Of a DNA stretch of 64,000 bases, positions 11,744-19,885 are shown piece by piece. The position numbers and the translations under genes are program-made. The DNA lies in the NCBI RefSeq assembly GCF_000025265.1, contig NC_013739.1, forward strand, positions 496,001 to 560,000, given 5' to 3'. Under the pieces are notes generated by a model. The model was not told the DNA's origin. It made no database searches and worked only from the letters and a program-made list of their open reading frames with translations. The DNA is from Conexibacter woesei DSM 14684 (GTDB taxonomy: Bacteria; Actinomycetota; Thermoleophilia; Solirubrobacterales; Solirubrobacteraceae). Every line of letters begins with the position of its first letter. Position 1 is the first letter of the stretch.

Positions 11744-11753
11744 TTGGAGCCGC

Positions 11754-14700
11754 CTACTTCACCGTGAAGCGGACGACGACCGGCGTCGACGCGTTGCCGG
11801 TGGCGTCGACGGCGGTCAGCGTCGCGGTGTAGCGGCCCTTGCCCAGACCGGCTGCGGGAAGCTGCAGCGTTCCGCGGCGCGCCGAGCGCAACGCGACCGT
11901 CCCGCTCGCCGCCGGCAGCTGGCGCGTGCACGGCTTCGCTCCGCGCGGCCGGCGCCGGGGGACCGCGACGCAGCGCTTGCCCTTGCGGATCCCCGGCGCC
12001 GCGCGGGTGACCACCGCGGTGACCTTGGCGGGCTCGGAGACGGTGAACGAGAACGACGCGCGGCGCCGGTCCGTGCGCCGCCCTGCTCTCGCGAGCGTGA
12101 CGCGGGCATTGCTGATCTGAGGCCGTGGATCGATCGGCGGCGGGCCGACTCTCGGCGGGACGATCGGCGGCGGGTCGACTCGCGGCCCGGGCGTCGGCGT
12201 CGTCGTGAACGTCCGGTCCGCGCTGGCGACCGCGACCTGTCCTCCCTCGCGGAGCGTCTCGACGCGGTAATGGTAGGTCGTGCCCGGCTTCAGGCCGGTC
12301 AGCCGGAAGCTCGCGCTGATCGGGGCGTCGCCCGCGCCGGCGCTCGTGACGGGTGACGTCGCGCCGTACGCCGCCGTCGTGCCGAACGCGAAGCGCAGGC
12401 CGGTCTCGCGGCCGTTGGGCGTCACCGCCCCGCTCAGCGTCGCGGCATGCTGCTCGATCCCGTCCGCGGCGTCGGAGCGCACCTCCGGGATCTCCAGGCG
12501 GCCGCGGCAGCTCTGCTGCGGCGAGTCGAGCCCCCAGCGATGCAGGACGCCGCGCTCGCCGGTCCCGGCGTCGTGTATCCGCAGCGTCCAGGTGCCTGCG
12601 ACCGGAAGGCCGTCGAAGGCGTTGAGCACGTACCTCACCGGCGGCTGGACGCGACCGCTGATCGGTCCTGGCTTCATCGCCACCAGCAGTGCGGGCGAAT
12701 CGGAGTCGAAGATCGCGTCGATGATGTCGTCGCCCCACCACAGGACGCGGTCGAGGACGACCGCGCTCGCACCGCCGTGGACCAGCTCGATCGTGAGATC
12801 CTCGATCCGGTCGTGGCGGAGCTCGTCGATCCGCAGGTCGACGTCGGTGACGGTCCCGCTGCCCGCCACCTCGAAGCTCGTCGTCGTCACGCCGGGACCT
12901 GAGCCGGTCGCGTCGGCGAGCGTCACCGTCTCGCTCGAGCCGGGCCGCGGGTCGACGACGATGTCCGCCTTCGCCGGGCCGTGCGTCGAGCTGAGCGCGA
13001 GCGTCAGCGGGGCGGCCCTGGTGCACCCGGGGGCGAGACGCACGGCGAGCGGGTCGCCGTTGACCGCCTGCCGGCCTCCGCCGAGCAGCGGCCACGCGGC
13101 TGTCGCGTCCTCGACCGTCGCGCTGCCGCGGCTGGTGAGCCTGCCGCTCACCGCGCCGACGTCGCCGGCGATGACGGACCGCAGCGCCTGGCTGATCTCG
13201 AAGCGCTCGCCGGGCTCGACCACGCCGTCGTTGTCGCCGTCGGGGTAGGGGTCCGTGAACGTCGCGGGACCGGCTGCGGCCACCACCCCGAAGCCCTCCG
13301 CCGGGGTCGTCGACGAGGTGCTCCGCGTGCTGGCGTCCGCGCCCATCCCGCGGTTGCGGAAGATCGCCCACAGTCTCTCGTAGTGGTCGTCGGCGGCGCC
13401 GGGAGCGGAGCGGGTCGCGACCGCCTGCTGCAGGATCGCGTCGCGCATGTCGAGCATCGACGGGTTGTCGACCGACAGCCGCATCCCGCCGGTGATCAGC
13501 GCCAGCGCCGTCTGGCGGCCGAGCGCCGTGCGGATCTCCCACAGCGTCTGCGCCCACACCTCGCCGCCGTTGTGCGGCGACTCGTTGTTCGTGACGGCGA
13601 GGTCACCGTACGTGTAGCCGCCCAGGACGGTCGCTCTGAGCGGTGCCCCGTTGCACGTCGCGGTCCTCCCCGCCGGGTCGACGGGGCAGTCGATCGGCTT
13701 GGTGCGGCTGCCGCCGGGGCCGGACGTGTAGGAGCCCTTCGTCAGCTCCCCCGGCGCGGCCGTGTCGGTCATGTGGCCCTCGTGGACGAGCAGGTCGAGC
13801 GCATAGAAGTCGCTCCACGCCTCGCCCATCATGTCCGCTTGGATCGAGGTGAGCGTCGAGCTTCCGGAGGCGTTGACGACGAGCCGGTTGCTGAGCCCGT
13901 GCGCGTACTCGTGGTAGACGATGTCGGCCGTGTCGCTGCCGTTCACGTTGCGGCGGGTGTACAGGAACATCTGCATCCGCGGCGCGATGCCGTCGGGCGG
14001 CGTCGAGAAGTTCGCGTTGTTGTAGCCCTCGCCGTCGTTGACCTCGACGCGGACGTAGTCGTCGCCGGCGCCGCTGCCGCTGGAGTTGGTGCGCTGGAAG
14101 TTGCCCGAGGCCTCGTCGAAGCCGATCGGCGCCTGCAGCAGATGGTCGTGGAAGCGGCTCGCGAGGACGTGGGCGTTGGTCGCCGCCTGGAACTGGTTGA
14201 CCGCCGGCGAGTCCTGGTCCGTGCGGTTCCAGGTGCAGCCGCTGGCCGGGCACACGCCGAGCGGGTCGGGGAACGCGGTCGACTGGGCGTACAGCCAGTC
14301 GGGCGCGGCCGGCGCGCCGGAGCTGGCCGGGATCTGGACGCGGCTGCCGCCGAGCTCGGCGCCGGGCGCGGGGTCCTCGTCCTCGCGGTCGACGTACGTG
14401 CGGGCGTACTGGCCCCACAGCCGCATCCCGCCGTCGTGGTCGTCGTACCACGCCAACGGCATCGTGAGCTGAGTCTGGATCGGTGTGCGGAGCGGGTCGG
14501 CTGCGAAGTATCTGGCCTGGCCGACGTGCGCGGTCAGGCTCTGGCGGCGCAGCAGCGTGCCGCGCTCGGCGTCGACGAGCACGTCGTAGAGGCGGTCGCC
14601 GCCGTCGCCGGCGAGGACGCTCCACGCGAGCCGGGGCCCGTCGGCCGTCGCGCTCCAGCGCAGGATCGCGCGTTCGCCGCCGGCGAAGGTCGTCGCCTGC

Positions 14701-15272
14701 TCCGGTGTCGCGTCGACGTCGGTCGTCGCCGGCAGGCTCGCCGGGCCGCCGACCGCCTCACGCGCCTCGCGCAGGCCGGCCCGCGCACCGAGCGCGGGGT
14801 CGGCGGCGGGAAGGCGCGCTCCGGGGACCGGCGCCCCGGAGACGGTGATCAGGCGACCGTCGGCCGTCACATGGCCGTCGATCCCGCTGTCGAACGACCA
14901 GATGCCGTCGAGTACCTGGTTGAAGCGCAGATGGACGATCCCGTCGGGACTGACGCTGCGGGCCACCAGCCGCAGATTCGCGATGTCGGGCTCGTCGAGG
15001 CCGAAGACCGCCGGGTGCGCGCGCACGTAGCCGAGCACGATCTCCTGCGGCGGGCGCGACGACGGGGCGGTGAGCTGCCGGTCGGGGCGCCCGACGTCGG
15101 AGACCCCGCCGCTCGCGCGGTCGACGCGCCGGTCGACGTTCGGCAGCTCCTCGTCCGGCGGCGCCTGCGTCGCCTGGACCGGCGCCGCGACGGCCATCGC
15201 CGCGATCGACAGGATCCCTGCCGCGAGCGCGTGACGCGCCCGTAGCCGACCGACTGACCGTCTCCGCATCAT
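11754..15272 (-). CDS. Secreted M36 (fungalysin-like) zinc metalloprotease
   Basis: A 1172-residue preproprotein: Sec signal peptide (residues 1-34), an FTP-like prodomain, then a thermolysin-like catalytic domain with HEYAH (His454, Glu455, His458) and the third zinc ligand Glu484 in GEAWSDFYALD. A proprotein-convertase P-type jelly-roll (WTLRIHDAGTGERGVLHRW), a fibronectin-like domain (TTYHYRVET), a Pro-rich linker and an Arg-rich beta-strand tail ending VVVRFTVK follow. It should act outside the cell on proteins. Two adjacent ATG codons (15272, 15269) could start it. It converges on the UvrA-like gene. Confidence 0.92.
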   Translation of the reverse strand: MMRRRSVGRLRARHALAAGILSIAAMAVAAPVQATQAPPDEELPNVDRRVDRASGGVSDVGRPDRQLTAPSSRPPQEIVLGYVRAHPAVFGLDEPDIANLRLVARSVSPDGIVHLRFNQVLDGIWSFDSGIDGHVTADGRLITVSGAPVPGARLPAADPALGARAGLREAREAVGGPASLPATTDVDATPEQATTFAGGERAILRWSATADGPRLAWSVLAGDGGDRLYDVLVDAERGTLLRRQSLTAHVGQARYFAADPLRTPIQTQLTMPLAWYDDHDGGMRLWGQYARTYVDREDEDPAPGAELGGSRVQIPASSGAPAAPDWLYAQSTAFPDPLGVCPASGCTWNRTDQDSPAVNQFQAATNAHVLASRFHDHLLQAPIGFDEASGNFQRTNSSGSGAGDDYVRVEVNDGEGYNNANFSTPPDGIAPRMQMFLYTRRNVNGSDTADIVYHEYAHGLSNRLVVNASGSSTLTSIQADMMGEAWSDFYALDLLVHEGHMTDTAAPGELTKGSYTSGPGGSRTKPIDCPVDPAGRTATCNGAPLRATVLGGYTYGDLAVTNNESPHNGGEVWAQTLWEIRTALGRQTALALITGGMRLSVDNPSMLDMRDAILQQAVATRSAPGAADDHYERLWAIFRNRGMGADASTRSTSSTTPAEGFGVVAAAGPATFTDPYPDGDNDGVVEPGERFEISQALRSVIAGDVGAVSGRLTSRGSATVEDATAAWPLLGGGRQAVNGDPLAVRLAPGCTRAAPLTLALSSTHGPAKADIVVDPRPGSSETVTLADATGSGPGVTTTSFEVAGSGTVTDVDLRIDELRHDRIEDLTIELVHGGASAVVLDRVLWWGDDIIDAIFDSDSPALLVAMKPGPISGRVQPPVRYVLNAFDGLPVAGTWTLRIHDAGTGERGVLHRWGLDSPQQSCRGRLEIPEVRSDAADGIEQHAATLSGAVTPNGRETGLRFAFGTTAAYGATSPVTSAGAGDAPISASFRLTGLKPGTTYHYRVETLREGGQVAVASADRTFTTTPTPGPRVDPPPIVPPRVGPPPIDPRPQISNARVTLARAGRRTDRRRASFSFTVSEPAKVTAVVTRAAPGIRKGKRCVAVPRRRPRGAKPCTRQLPAASGTVALRSARRGTLQLPAAGLGKGRYTATLTAVDATGNASTPVVVRFTVK

Positions 15273-15381
15273 GCACCCCGTGTCACCGGCACCAATGCCA
15301 CATATCAGCGGTCCACAAAGCGGAGCGCCGCCTCGAACCTAACACACACGCGCCAACTGGATGGCGCGTCGGCGGCCGGCT

Positions 15382-16482
15382 TCAGACGCTCAGCAGCCGC
15401 TGCACCGCGAGGTTGCCCTCGCCGCCGAGCCCGAGGTCGATCAGGAAGGTGAAGTGGCGGACCAGCTCGGGGTCCTCGCAGAAGCGGTTCCAGGCGGCGA
15501 ACGTCTGCTCCTCGCTGGCGCCGCCCGCCTCCCACAGCTGGCGCAGCGAGAGGCCCGCCGATTCGAGGCTCTGCACGTCGCCGACGAGCAGCGAGCCGCC
15601 GAGCTCCGTGCCGGCCAGCTCCTCGCGCAGCCACGCGGCGATCGACGGCTCCTGCTCGCTGCCGAAGCCCTGGCCGTAGATCAGCGCGCGGCCGCCGAAC
15701 GAGAGCCGCTCGCCGAGCCCGCCGAGGATCGCGCGCAGCGCCTCGCCCCCGTCGCTCCCGCCGTCGCCGCAGGACGGCAGCGCGAGCCCGTCCGGCGTCG
15801 GCAGGAACGGCGGGTTGGCGACGATCAGCTCGAAGCGCTCGCCGGGGACCGCCGCATAGAGGTCGCCGGCGCGCACGTCGATGCGCTCCTCCAGCCCGTT
15901 GAGGATCGCGTTGAAGCGCGCGGCCTCGGCGACGTCGGGGTCGATCTCGACCGCGACGGTGTGGCGGGCGTCGAGCAGCGAGGCGAGCAGTCCGCTGCCG
16001 GTGCAGAGGTCGAGCGCGCGCTCGACCGGGCCGAGGTTCGCGGTGAAGCGCGCCATCCAGTACGAGTCCGGGCCGGCGTAGACGAACGTCTCTCCGGGGT
16101 CGTAGCCGCGCAGCCAGAGCGGCGGCGAGACGAGGAAGAAGCGGTTGAGGTAGACGATCGCGATGTAGCGGCTGCGCACCCGGTCGCCGTCGATCTCCAG
16201 CACGCCGGCGTCGGCGAGCCGCTCGACGACGGCCTCGTCGAAGCAGGCGCGCGCCTCCTCCAGCGCGACCGTCGAGCCGAGCGTGAAGACGCGCACCATC
16301 AACTGCTGCAGCGGCAGCAGACCCTCGACGGCCTGGCGCACCCACTCGCCCGAGAACGGCTCGGCGAACGGGCTGTCGAGCGAGTTGGCGCGCAGCAGTC
16401 CCTGGATCTGGGCGTAGCGCGACTCCTCGAGCAGCACGCGCAGCAGCAGCGCGGCCTCGCGGTCGGCGCGCAGCGCGATCAC
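15382..16482 (-). CDS. Class I methyltransferase with N-terminal winged-helix-like domain (paralogue 1)
   Basis: About 366 residues. The N-terminal 110 residues (FAEPFSGEWVRQAVEGL...VFTLGSTVALEEA) look like a helical/winged domain. A SAM domain follows with motif I ALDLCTGSGLLASLL (157-170), motif II VEIDPD and the catalytic-type NPPF (223-226) typical of N-methyltransferases acting on planar amide or amine nitrogen, such as HemK/PrmC. The GTG start overlaps the stop of the binding-protein gene by four bases, so the two are translationally coupled. A clear paralogue lies at 26396-27487 at the other end of this locus. The substrate is unknown. Confidence 0.85.
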   Translation of the reverse strand: MIALRADREAALLLRVLLEESRYAQIQGLLRANSLDSPFAEPFSGEWVRQAVEGLLPLQQLMVRVFTLGSTVALEEARACFDEAVVERLADAGVLEIDGDRVRSRYIAIVYLNRFFLVSPPLWLRGYDPGETFVYAGPDSYWMARFTANLGPVERALDLCTGSGLLASLLDARHTVAVEIDPDVAEAARFNAILNGLEERIDVRAGDLYAAVPGERFELIVANPPFLPTPDGLALPSCGDGGSDGGEALRAILGGLGERLSFGGRALIYGQGFGSEQEPSIAAWLREELAGTELGGSLLVGDVQSLESAGLSLRQLWEAGGASEEQTFAAWNRFCEDPELVRHFTFLIDLGLGGEGNLAVQRLLSV

Positions 16483-18089
16483 GCCTTCGACGCGCGCCAC
16501 AGGAGCGGCTCTCCCTGCTGCGGGGTGCGGTGGTAGTTGCGCAGCTTCGGATTCACGACCGTGAACCAGATGTCGTCGGTGACGTAGATCATGATCTGGT
16601 TCTGCCACAGATACGACGCGTACGCGTCGATCGCAGCGCGTCGCGCGGCACCGGTCGTCTCGCGCGTGCGCTGCAGCAGCCGCCCGATCTTCGGGTCGTC
16701 GAGGTTCAGCGCCGCCTGCGCGACGACCGGGCGGAAGAACGTCAGCAGCGAGTCGGGGTCGGGGTTCATCGTGCCGAGCGCGTTGAACGACAGCGCGTAC
16801 TGGTTGTAGGAGCTGCGGAACGTGCCGGTCTCGAGTGTTCTCAGCTCGACCTCGATGCCGACCTCCTCCAGCCAGCTCTTGACGAGCTGGTCGATCGCGG
16901 GCTGGTGCGTGACGAGGTTCGAGGACGCCATCGTGATCTTCAGCCCGTTCGCGTGGCCGGCGTCGGCGAGCAGTCTGCGGGCCTTGTCGGGGTCGTACTC
17001 GAAGCTCGGCGCCAGCGGGCGGAAGCCGTCGGTGCCGGCGGGCAGGCTCGACCGCGCCGGCGGGTCGATTCTGATCAGGCTCTTGGCGATCGCGCGGCGG
17101 TCGATCGCGTGGGCGATCGCCTGCCGCACACGCGGGTCGCTGAGCTCCGTGTTGTGCTGCGGGATGTAGATCAGCTGGCTGGCCGGGCCGGTCGTGGTGA
17201 CGTGGTAGCCGTCCTTCTTCGTCGCGTCGAGCGTCAGCGAGCTGCCGCGCGTGTAGATGTCGATCGCGCCCGTCAGCAGCGCGTTGAGACGCGCCTCGGG
17301 GTCGGCGATGTAGCGCAGCTCGACGCCTCTGGAGGCCGGCTTGCCGCGCCAGTATCTCTCGTTCGCGACCAGCTCGACGACGTTGTTCTTGTAGCGGACG
17401 AATCTGAACGGGCCGCTGCCGAGCGGCCGCTCTCTGAAGACATCCGGCTGCGCGATGTCTCTCGCGGGCGCGATCGCGAACAGCGTCAGCGCCGACTCCA
17501 GCGGTCCGAACGGGCGCGGGGTGACGATCTCGATCGTGTGCTCGTCGATCACCTCGACTCTCATGCCCGGGGTCGCGTAGGCGGACAGCACGAGTCTCGA
17601 CTCCGGATCGCCGAGCCGGTCGAGGCTCGCCTTGACGTCCTTCGCGAGCACCGGCGCGCCGTCCTGGAAGCGGGCGTCCTCGCGCAGCTCCAAGCGCATG
17701 CGCTGCGGGCTCGTACGGTGCCAGCGCCGCGCCAGGCCGCCGACGACGCGCCCGGACTTGTCGTAGCTGAGCAGCATGTCGTACGTCAGCGACCAGAGCT
17801 GCGTGTCGGCCATGCCGAACTGGGCGTGGGGGTCCCAGTAGGCCGACGTCGGCGGCTCGGCGTTGCCGATCGCGATGATCCCGGCGGCTCCGCCGCCTCC
17901 GCCCCCGCCGCTCGCGCTCTCGGAGTCGGTCCCGCAGCCCGCGAGCAGGCCGGCCGGGGCGGCGCCGACGGCGAGCAGCCGTCCGACCGTCGAGGCCGAG
18001 AGCCCCCATGCCGCACCCTCGTTCAGGAAAGCGCGCCGGCTCACCCCGCGTCCACGGACCGACGGCAGCACCTTCTTGACTTCGTCCAT
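16479..18089 (-). CDS. Peptide/nickel-type ABC transporter substrate-binding lipoprotein
   Basis: A 536-residue SBP_bac_5 family protein. The N-terminus has a Tat-like motif (SRRAFLN), a hydrophobic stretch and a lipobox (LLAGC), then a Gly-rich linker. Family features include WSLTYDMLLSYD, DGAPVLAKDVKASLDRL and DPRVRQAIAHAIDRRAIAK. The start at 18089 is supported by a strong AGGAGG site 11 bases upstream. No permease or ATPase genes are adjacent, so it is an orphan that must borrow transporter subunits encoded elsewhere or act as a sensor. It is divergent from PucR, and its arginines often use AGA. Confidence 0.9.
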   Translation of the reverse strand: MDEVKKVLPSVRGRGVSRRAFLNEGAAWGLSASTVGRLLAVGAAPAGLLAGCGTDSESASGGGGGGGAAGIIAIGNAEPPTSAYWDPHAQFGMADTQLWSLTYDMLLSYDKSGRVVGGLARRWHRTSPQRMRLELREDARFQDGAPVLAKDVKASLDRLGDPESRLVLSAYATPGMRVEVIDEHTIEIVTPRPFGPLESALTLFAIAPARDIAQPDVFRERPLGSGPFRFVRYKNNVVELVANERYWRGKPASRGVELRYIADPEARLNALLTGAIDIYTRGSSLTLDATKKDGYHVTTTGPASQLIYIPQHNTELSDPRVRQAIAHAIDRRAIAKSLIRIDPPARSSLPAGTDGFRPLAPSFEYDPDKARRLLADAGHANGLKITMASSNLVTHQPAIDQLVKSWLEEVGIEVELRTLETGTFRSSYNQYALSFNALGTMNPDPDSLLTFFRPVVAQAALNLDDPKIGRLLQRTRETTGAARRAAIDAYASYLWQNQIMIYVTDDIWFTVVNPKLRNYHRTPQQGEPLLWRASKA

Positions 18090-18155
18090 CTGGCCAGCTC
18101 CTCCTGGAGAAACGAGTCGGATCGTTGGAGCGTCATTCTCTGAGCGCGCACCTGC

Positions 18156-18177
18156 GCCGGGCAATCGCCCGGCAGGC
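18156..18177. promoter_or_regulatory. Inverted repeat between divergent binding protein and PucR genes
   Basis: GCCGGGC-AATC-GCCCGGC is a perfect inverted repeat in the 217-base divergent region. Its right side, CGCCCGGCAGGC (18166-18177), recurs exactly at 19840-19851 before the dimethylformamidase-like gene. It is a candidate PucR site. Confidence 0.45.
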
Positions 18178-18306
18178 CAACTCGGGGACGGGCTTTTTGG
18201 CCCGGCCGTCGGTGGCCGTGGCGCCCGGGCACGGGCAAGCTTCGCGCACGGTGACGGCGGGTGGCCCGTCATTCGCCGTCGACAGAAGAGAGAGGAACGC
18301 CCGCAC

Positions 18307-19785
18307 GTGGTGACCGTCGCTGACATCGCCGGCAGTCCGGAGCTCCAGGTGGAGCTGCTCGCCGGCGACCGCGCGCGCGCCAACGCGATCGTGGCGGCGC
18401 GCATCTCCGAGCTGGAGGACCCGACCGAGCTGCTCGAGCGCGGCACGCTGCTGCTGACCGCGGGCCGCGGCCTCGGCGACCGCCCCGCCGCCCAGCGCGG
18501 CTACGTGCGCCGACTCGCCGCCTGCGGCGCCGCAGGCCTCGCGGTCGCGCTCGGCGAGCATCTCGACGCGGTCCCGCCGGCCGTCCTGCAGGAGGCCGCG
18601 CGGCTGGAGCTGCCCGTGCTCGCGGTCACCGGCCGCGACGCGCTCGCCGCGCTCGTGCGCGCCACGAGCAGTGACGCGGAGACCTCCGACGACCACTGGC
18701 GCGCGCTGACCCTGCACGAAGAGCTCGTACGCGCCGCCGTCGAGGGCGCGCCGCTGCGCGAGCTGCTCGCGATCCTCGCCGGCGAGCTGCGCTGCAGCGT
18801 GCAGCTGCGCGAGGGCGACGCGGTGCTCGCCGAGCACCACGCGACGGGCGGGCTGGCGTTCGAGGAGCTTGGCGACGCGCCCGTGCTGCGCCTCGACGTG
18901 GTCACCGCGGACGCGCGCGCCGAGCTGCTGGCGGCGCGCGCCGACGGCGAGTGGAGCGAGTTCGACCGCCTCGTGCTGCGCCACGGCCAGGGCGCGCTGG
19001 CGCTGGAGCTGACGCGCCGCCACGCCGTCCGCGCCGCGGAGCTGCGGCTCGCCGGCAACCTCTTCGACGACCTCGAGCGCGAGCGGCTCGAAGACGACGA
19101 GATCGCGGACCGGATCGCGGCCTTCGGCTTCGAGCGGGCCGGCTCGTTCGCGGCGCTCGTAGGCCTGCCCGGCGACCGCGGCGGCGAGCGGCTGCGCGCC
19201 GCGCTCGAGGTCCAGCTCAACCGCGCGGGCGTGCGCCAGCTCTCGGCCGTCGGTCCGGACACCGTCGCCTTCCTCGTCGCCAACGGCGACGAGGACCAGC
19301 TGCGCGCGATCGCCGAGCGCGTCGTCGCGGCCGAGCCGGGAGGCGTCCGGATCGCCGTCGGCCGGCTCGCGAGCGGTCGCGCACTGGGCCGCTCGCTGCT
19401 GGAGGCGCGTGCGGTGCTGAGCACCGCACGCAAACCCGTCGTCTCGTATCTCGACCTCGGACCGATGGAGTTGCTGCTCAGCGTCCCGAGCGCGCTGCTG
19501 GAGGCGTACGTCGACCGCGTGCTCGGACCGGTCGCGCAGAACGGCTGGCTGATGGAGTCGCTGACCGAGCTGCTCGACGCCGGCACGCGCTGGAAGGAGA
19601 CCGCCGACCGGCTGGGCGTCCATCGCCACACGCTGCGGTACCGCATGAACCGCCTCGCCGAGCAGACCGGCCGCCACCCCGACGATCCCGCCGACCGCCT
19701 GGAGCTGTGGCTCGCGGTGCGGGCGCTGGAGACGATCACGCTGCGCCGCGACGGGCCGGTCGAGGGAGGCACCGACCAGGTGTAG
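18307..19785 (+). CDS. PucR-family transcriptional regulator
   Basis: About 492 residues: an N-terminal PucR domain (VTVADIAGSPELQVELLAGD, to about 125), a GGDEF-like middle region (RIAVGRL, RSLLEARAVLS) and a C-terminal PucR helix-turn-helix (LTELLDAGTRWKETADRLGVHRHTLRYRMNRLAEQTG). Such regulators control purine, allantoin, amide and amino-acid-derived catabolic genes. Adjacent GTG codons at 18307 and 18310 follow a GAGAGG ribosome site. It sits divergent from the binding-protein/methyltransferase pair and upstream of the amide hydrolase genes, so it is the likely local activator. The long reading frame upstream to 17863 is not coding. Confidence 0.88.
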   Translation: MVTVADIAGSPELQVELLAGDRARANAIVAARISELEDPTELLERGTLLLTAGRGLGDRPAAQRGYVRRLAACGAAGLAVALGEHLDAVPPAVLQEAARLELPVLAVTGRDALAALVRATSSDAETSDDHWRALTLHEELVRAAVEGAPLRELLAILAGELRCSVQLREGDAVLAEHHATGGLAFEELGDAPVLRLDVVTADARAELLAARADGEWSEFDRLVLRHGQGALALELTRRHAVRAAELRLAGNLFDDLERERLEDDEIADRIAAFGFERAGSFAALVGLPGDRGGERLRAALEVQLNRAGVRQLSAVGPDTVAFLVANGDEDQLRAIAERVVAAEPGGVRIAVGRLASGRALGRSLLEARAVLSTARKPVVSYLDLGPMELLLSVPSALLEAYVDRVLGPVAQNGWLMESLTELLDAGTRWKETADRLGVHRHTLRYRMNRLAEQTGRHPDDPADRLELWLAVRALETITLRRDGPVEGGTDQV

Positions 19786-19839
19786 TGCCGTGTCCGGTGA
19801 CGTCTATCGCCCACGCGTCGAAACACGTGCCGCGCGCTT

Positions 19840-19851
19840 CGCCCGGCAGGC
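19840..19851. promoter_or_regulatory. Second copy of CGCCCGGCAGGC before the amidohydrolase genes
   Basis: This 12-mer, identical to 18166-18177, lies 35 bases upstream of the dimethylformamidase-like ATG. Recurrence at the two promoters of one PucR locus suggests a shared binding element; unproven. Confidence 0.35.
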
Positions 19852-19885
19852 GCTTGTACCCGCCAGGACGATCGCGTGAGATGCG

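Noticed and set aside
18090-18446. N-terminal extension of the binding protein to 18446
   Set aside because: The AGGAGG site and lipoprotein signal place the start at 18089; the upstream part lies within the PucR gene.
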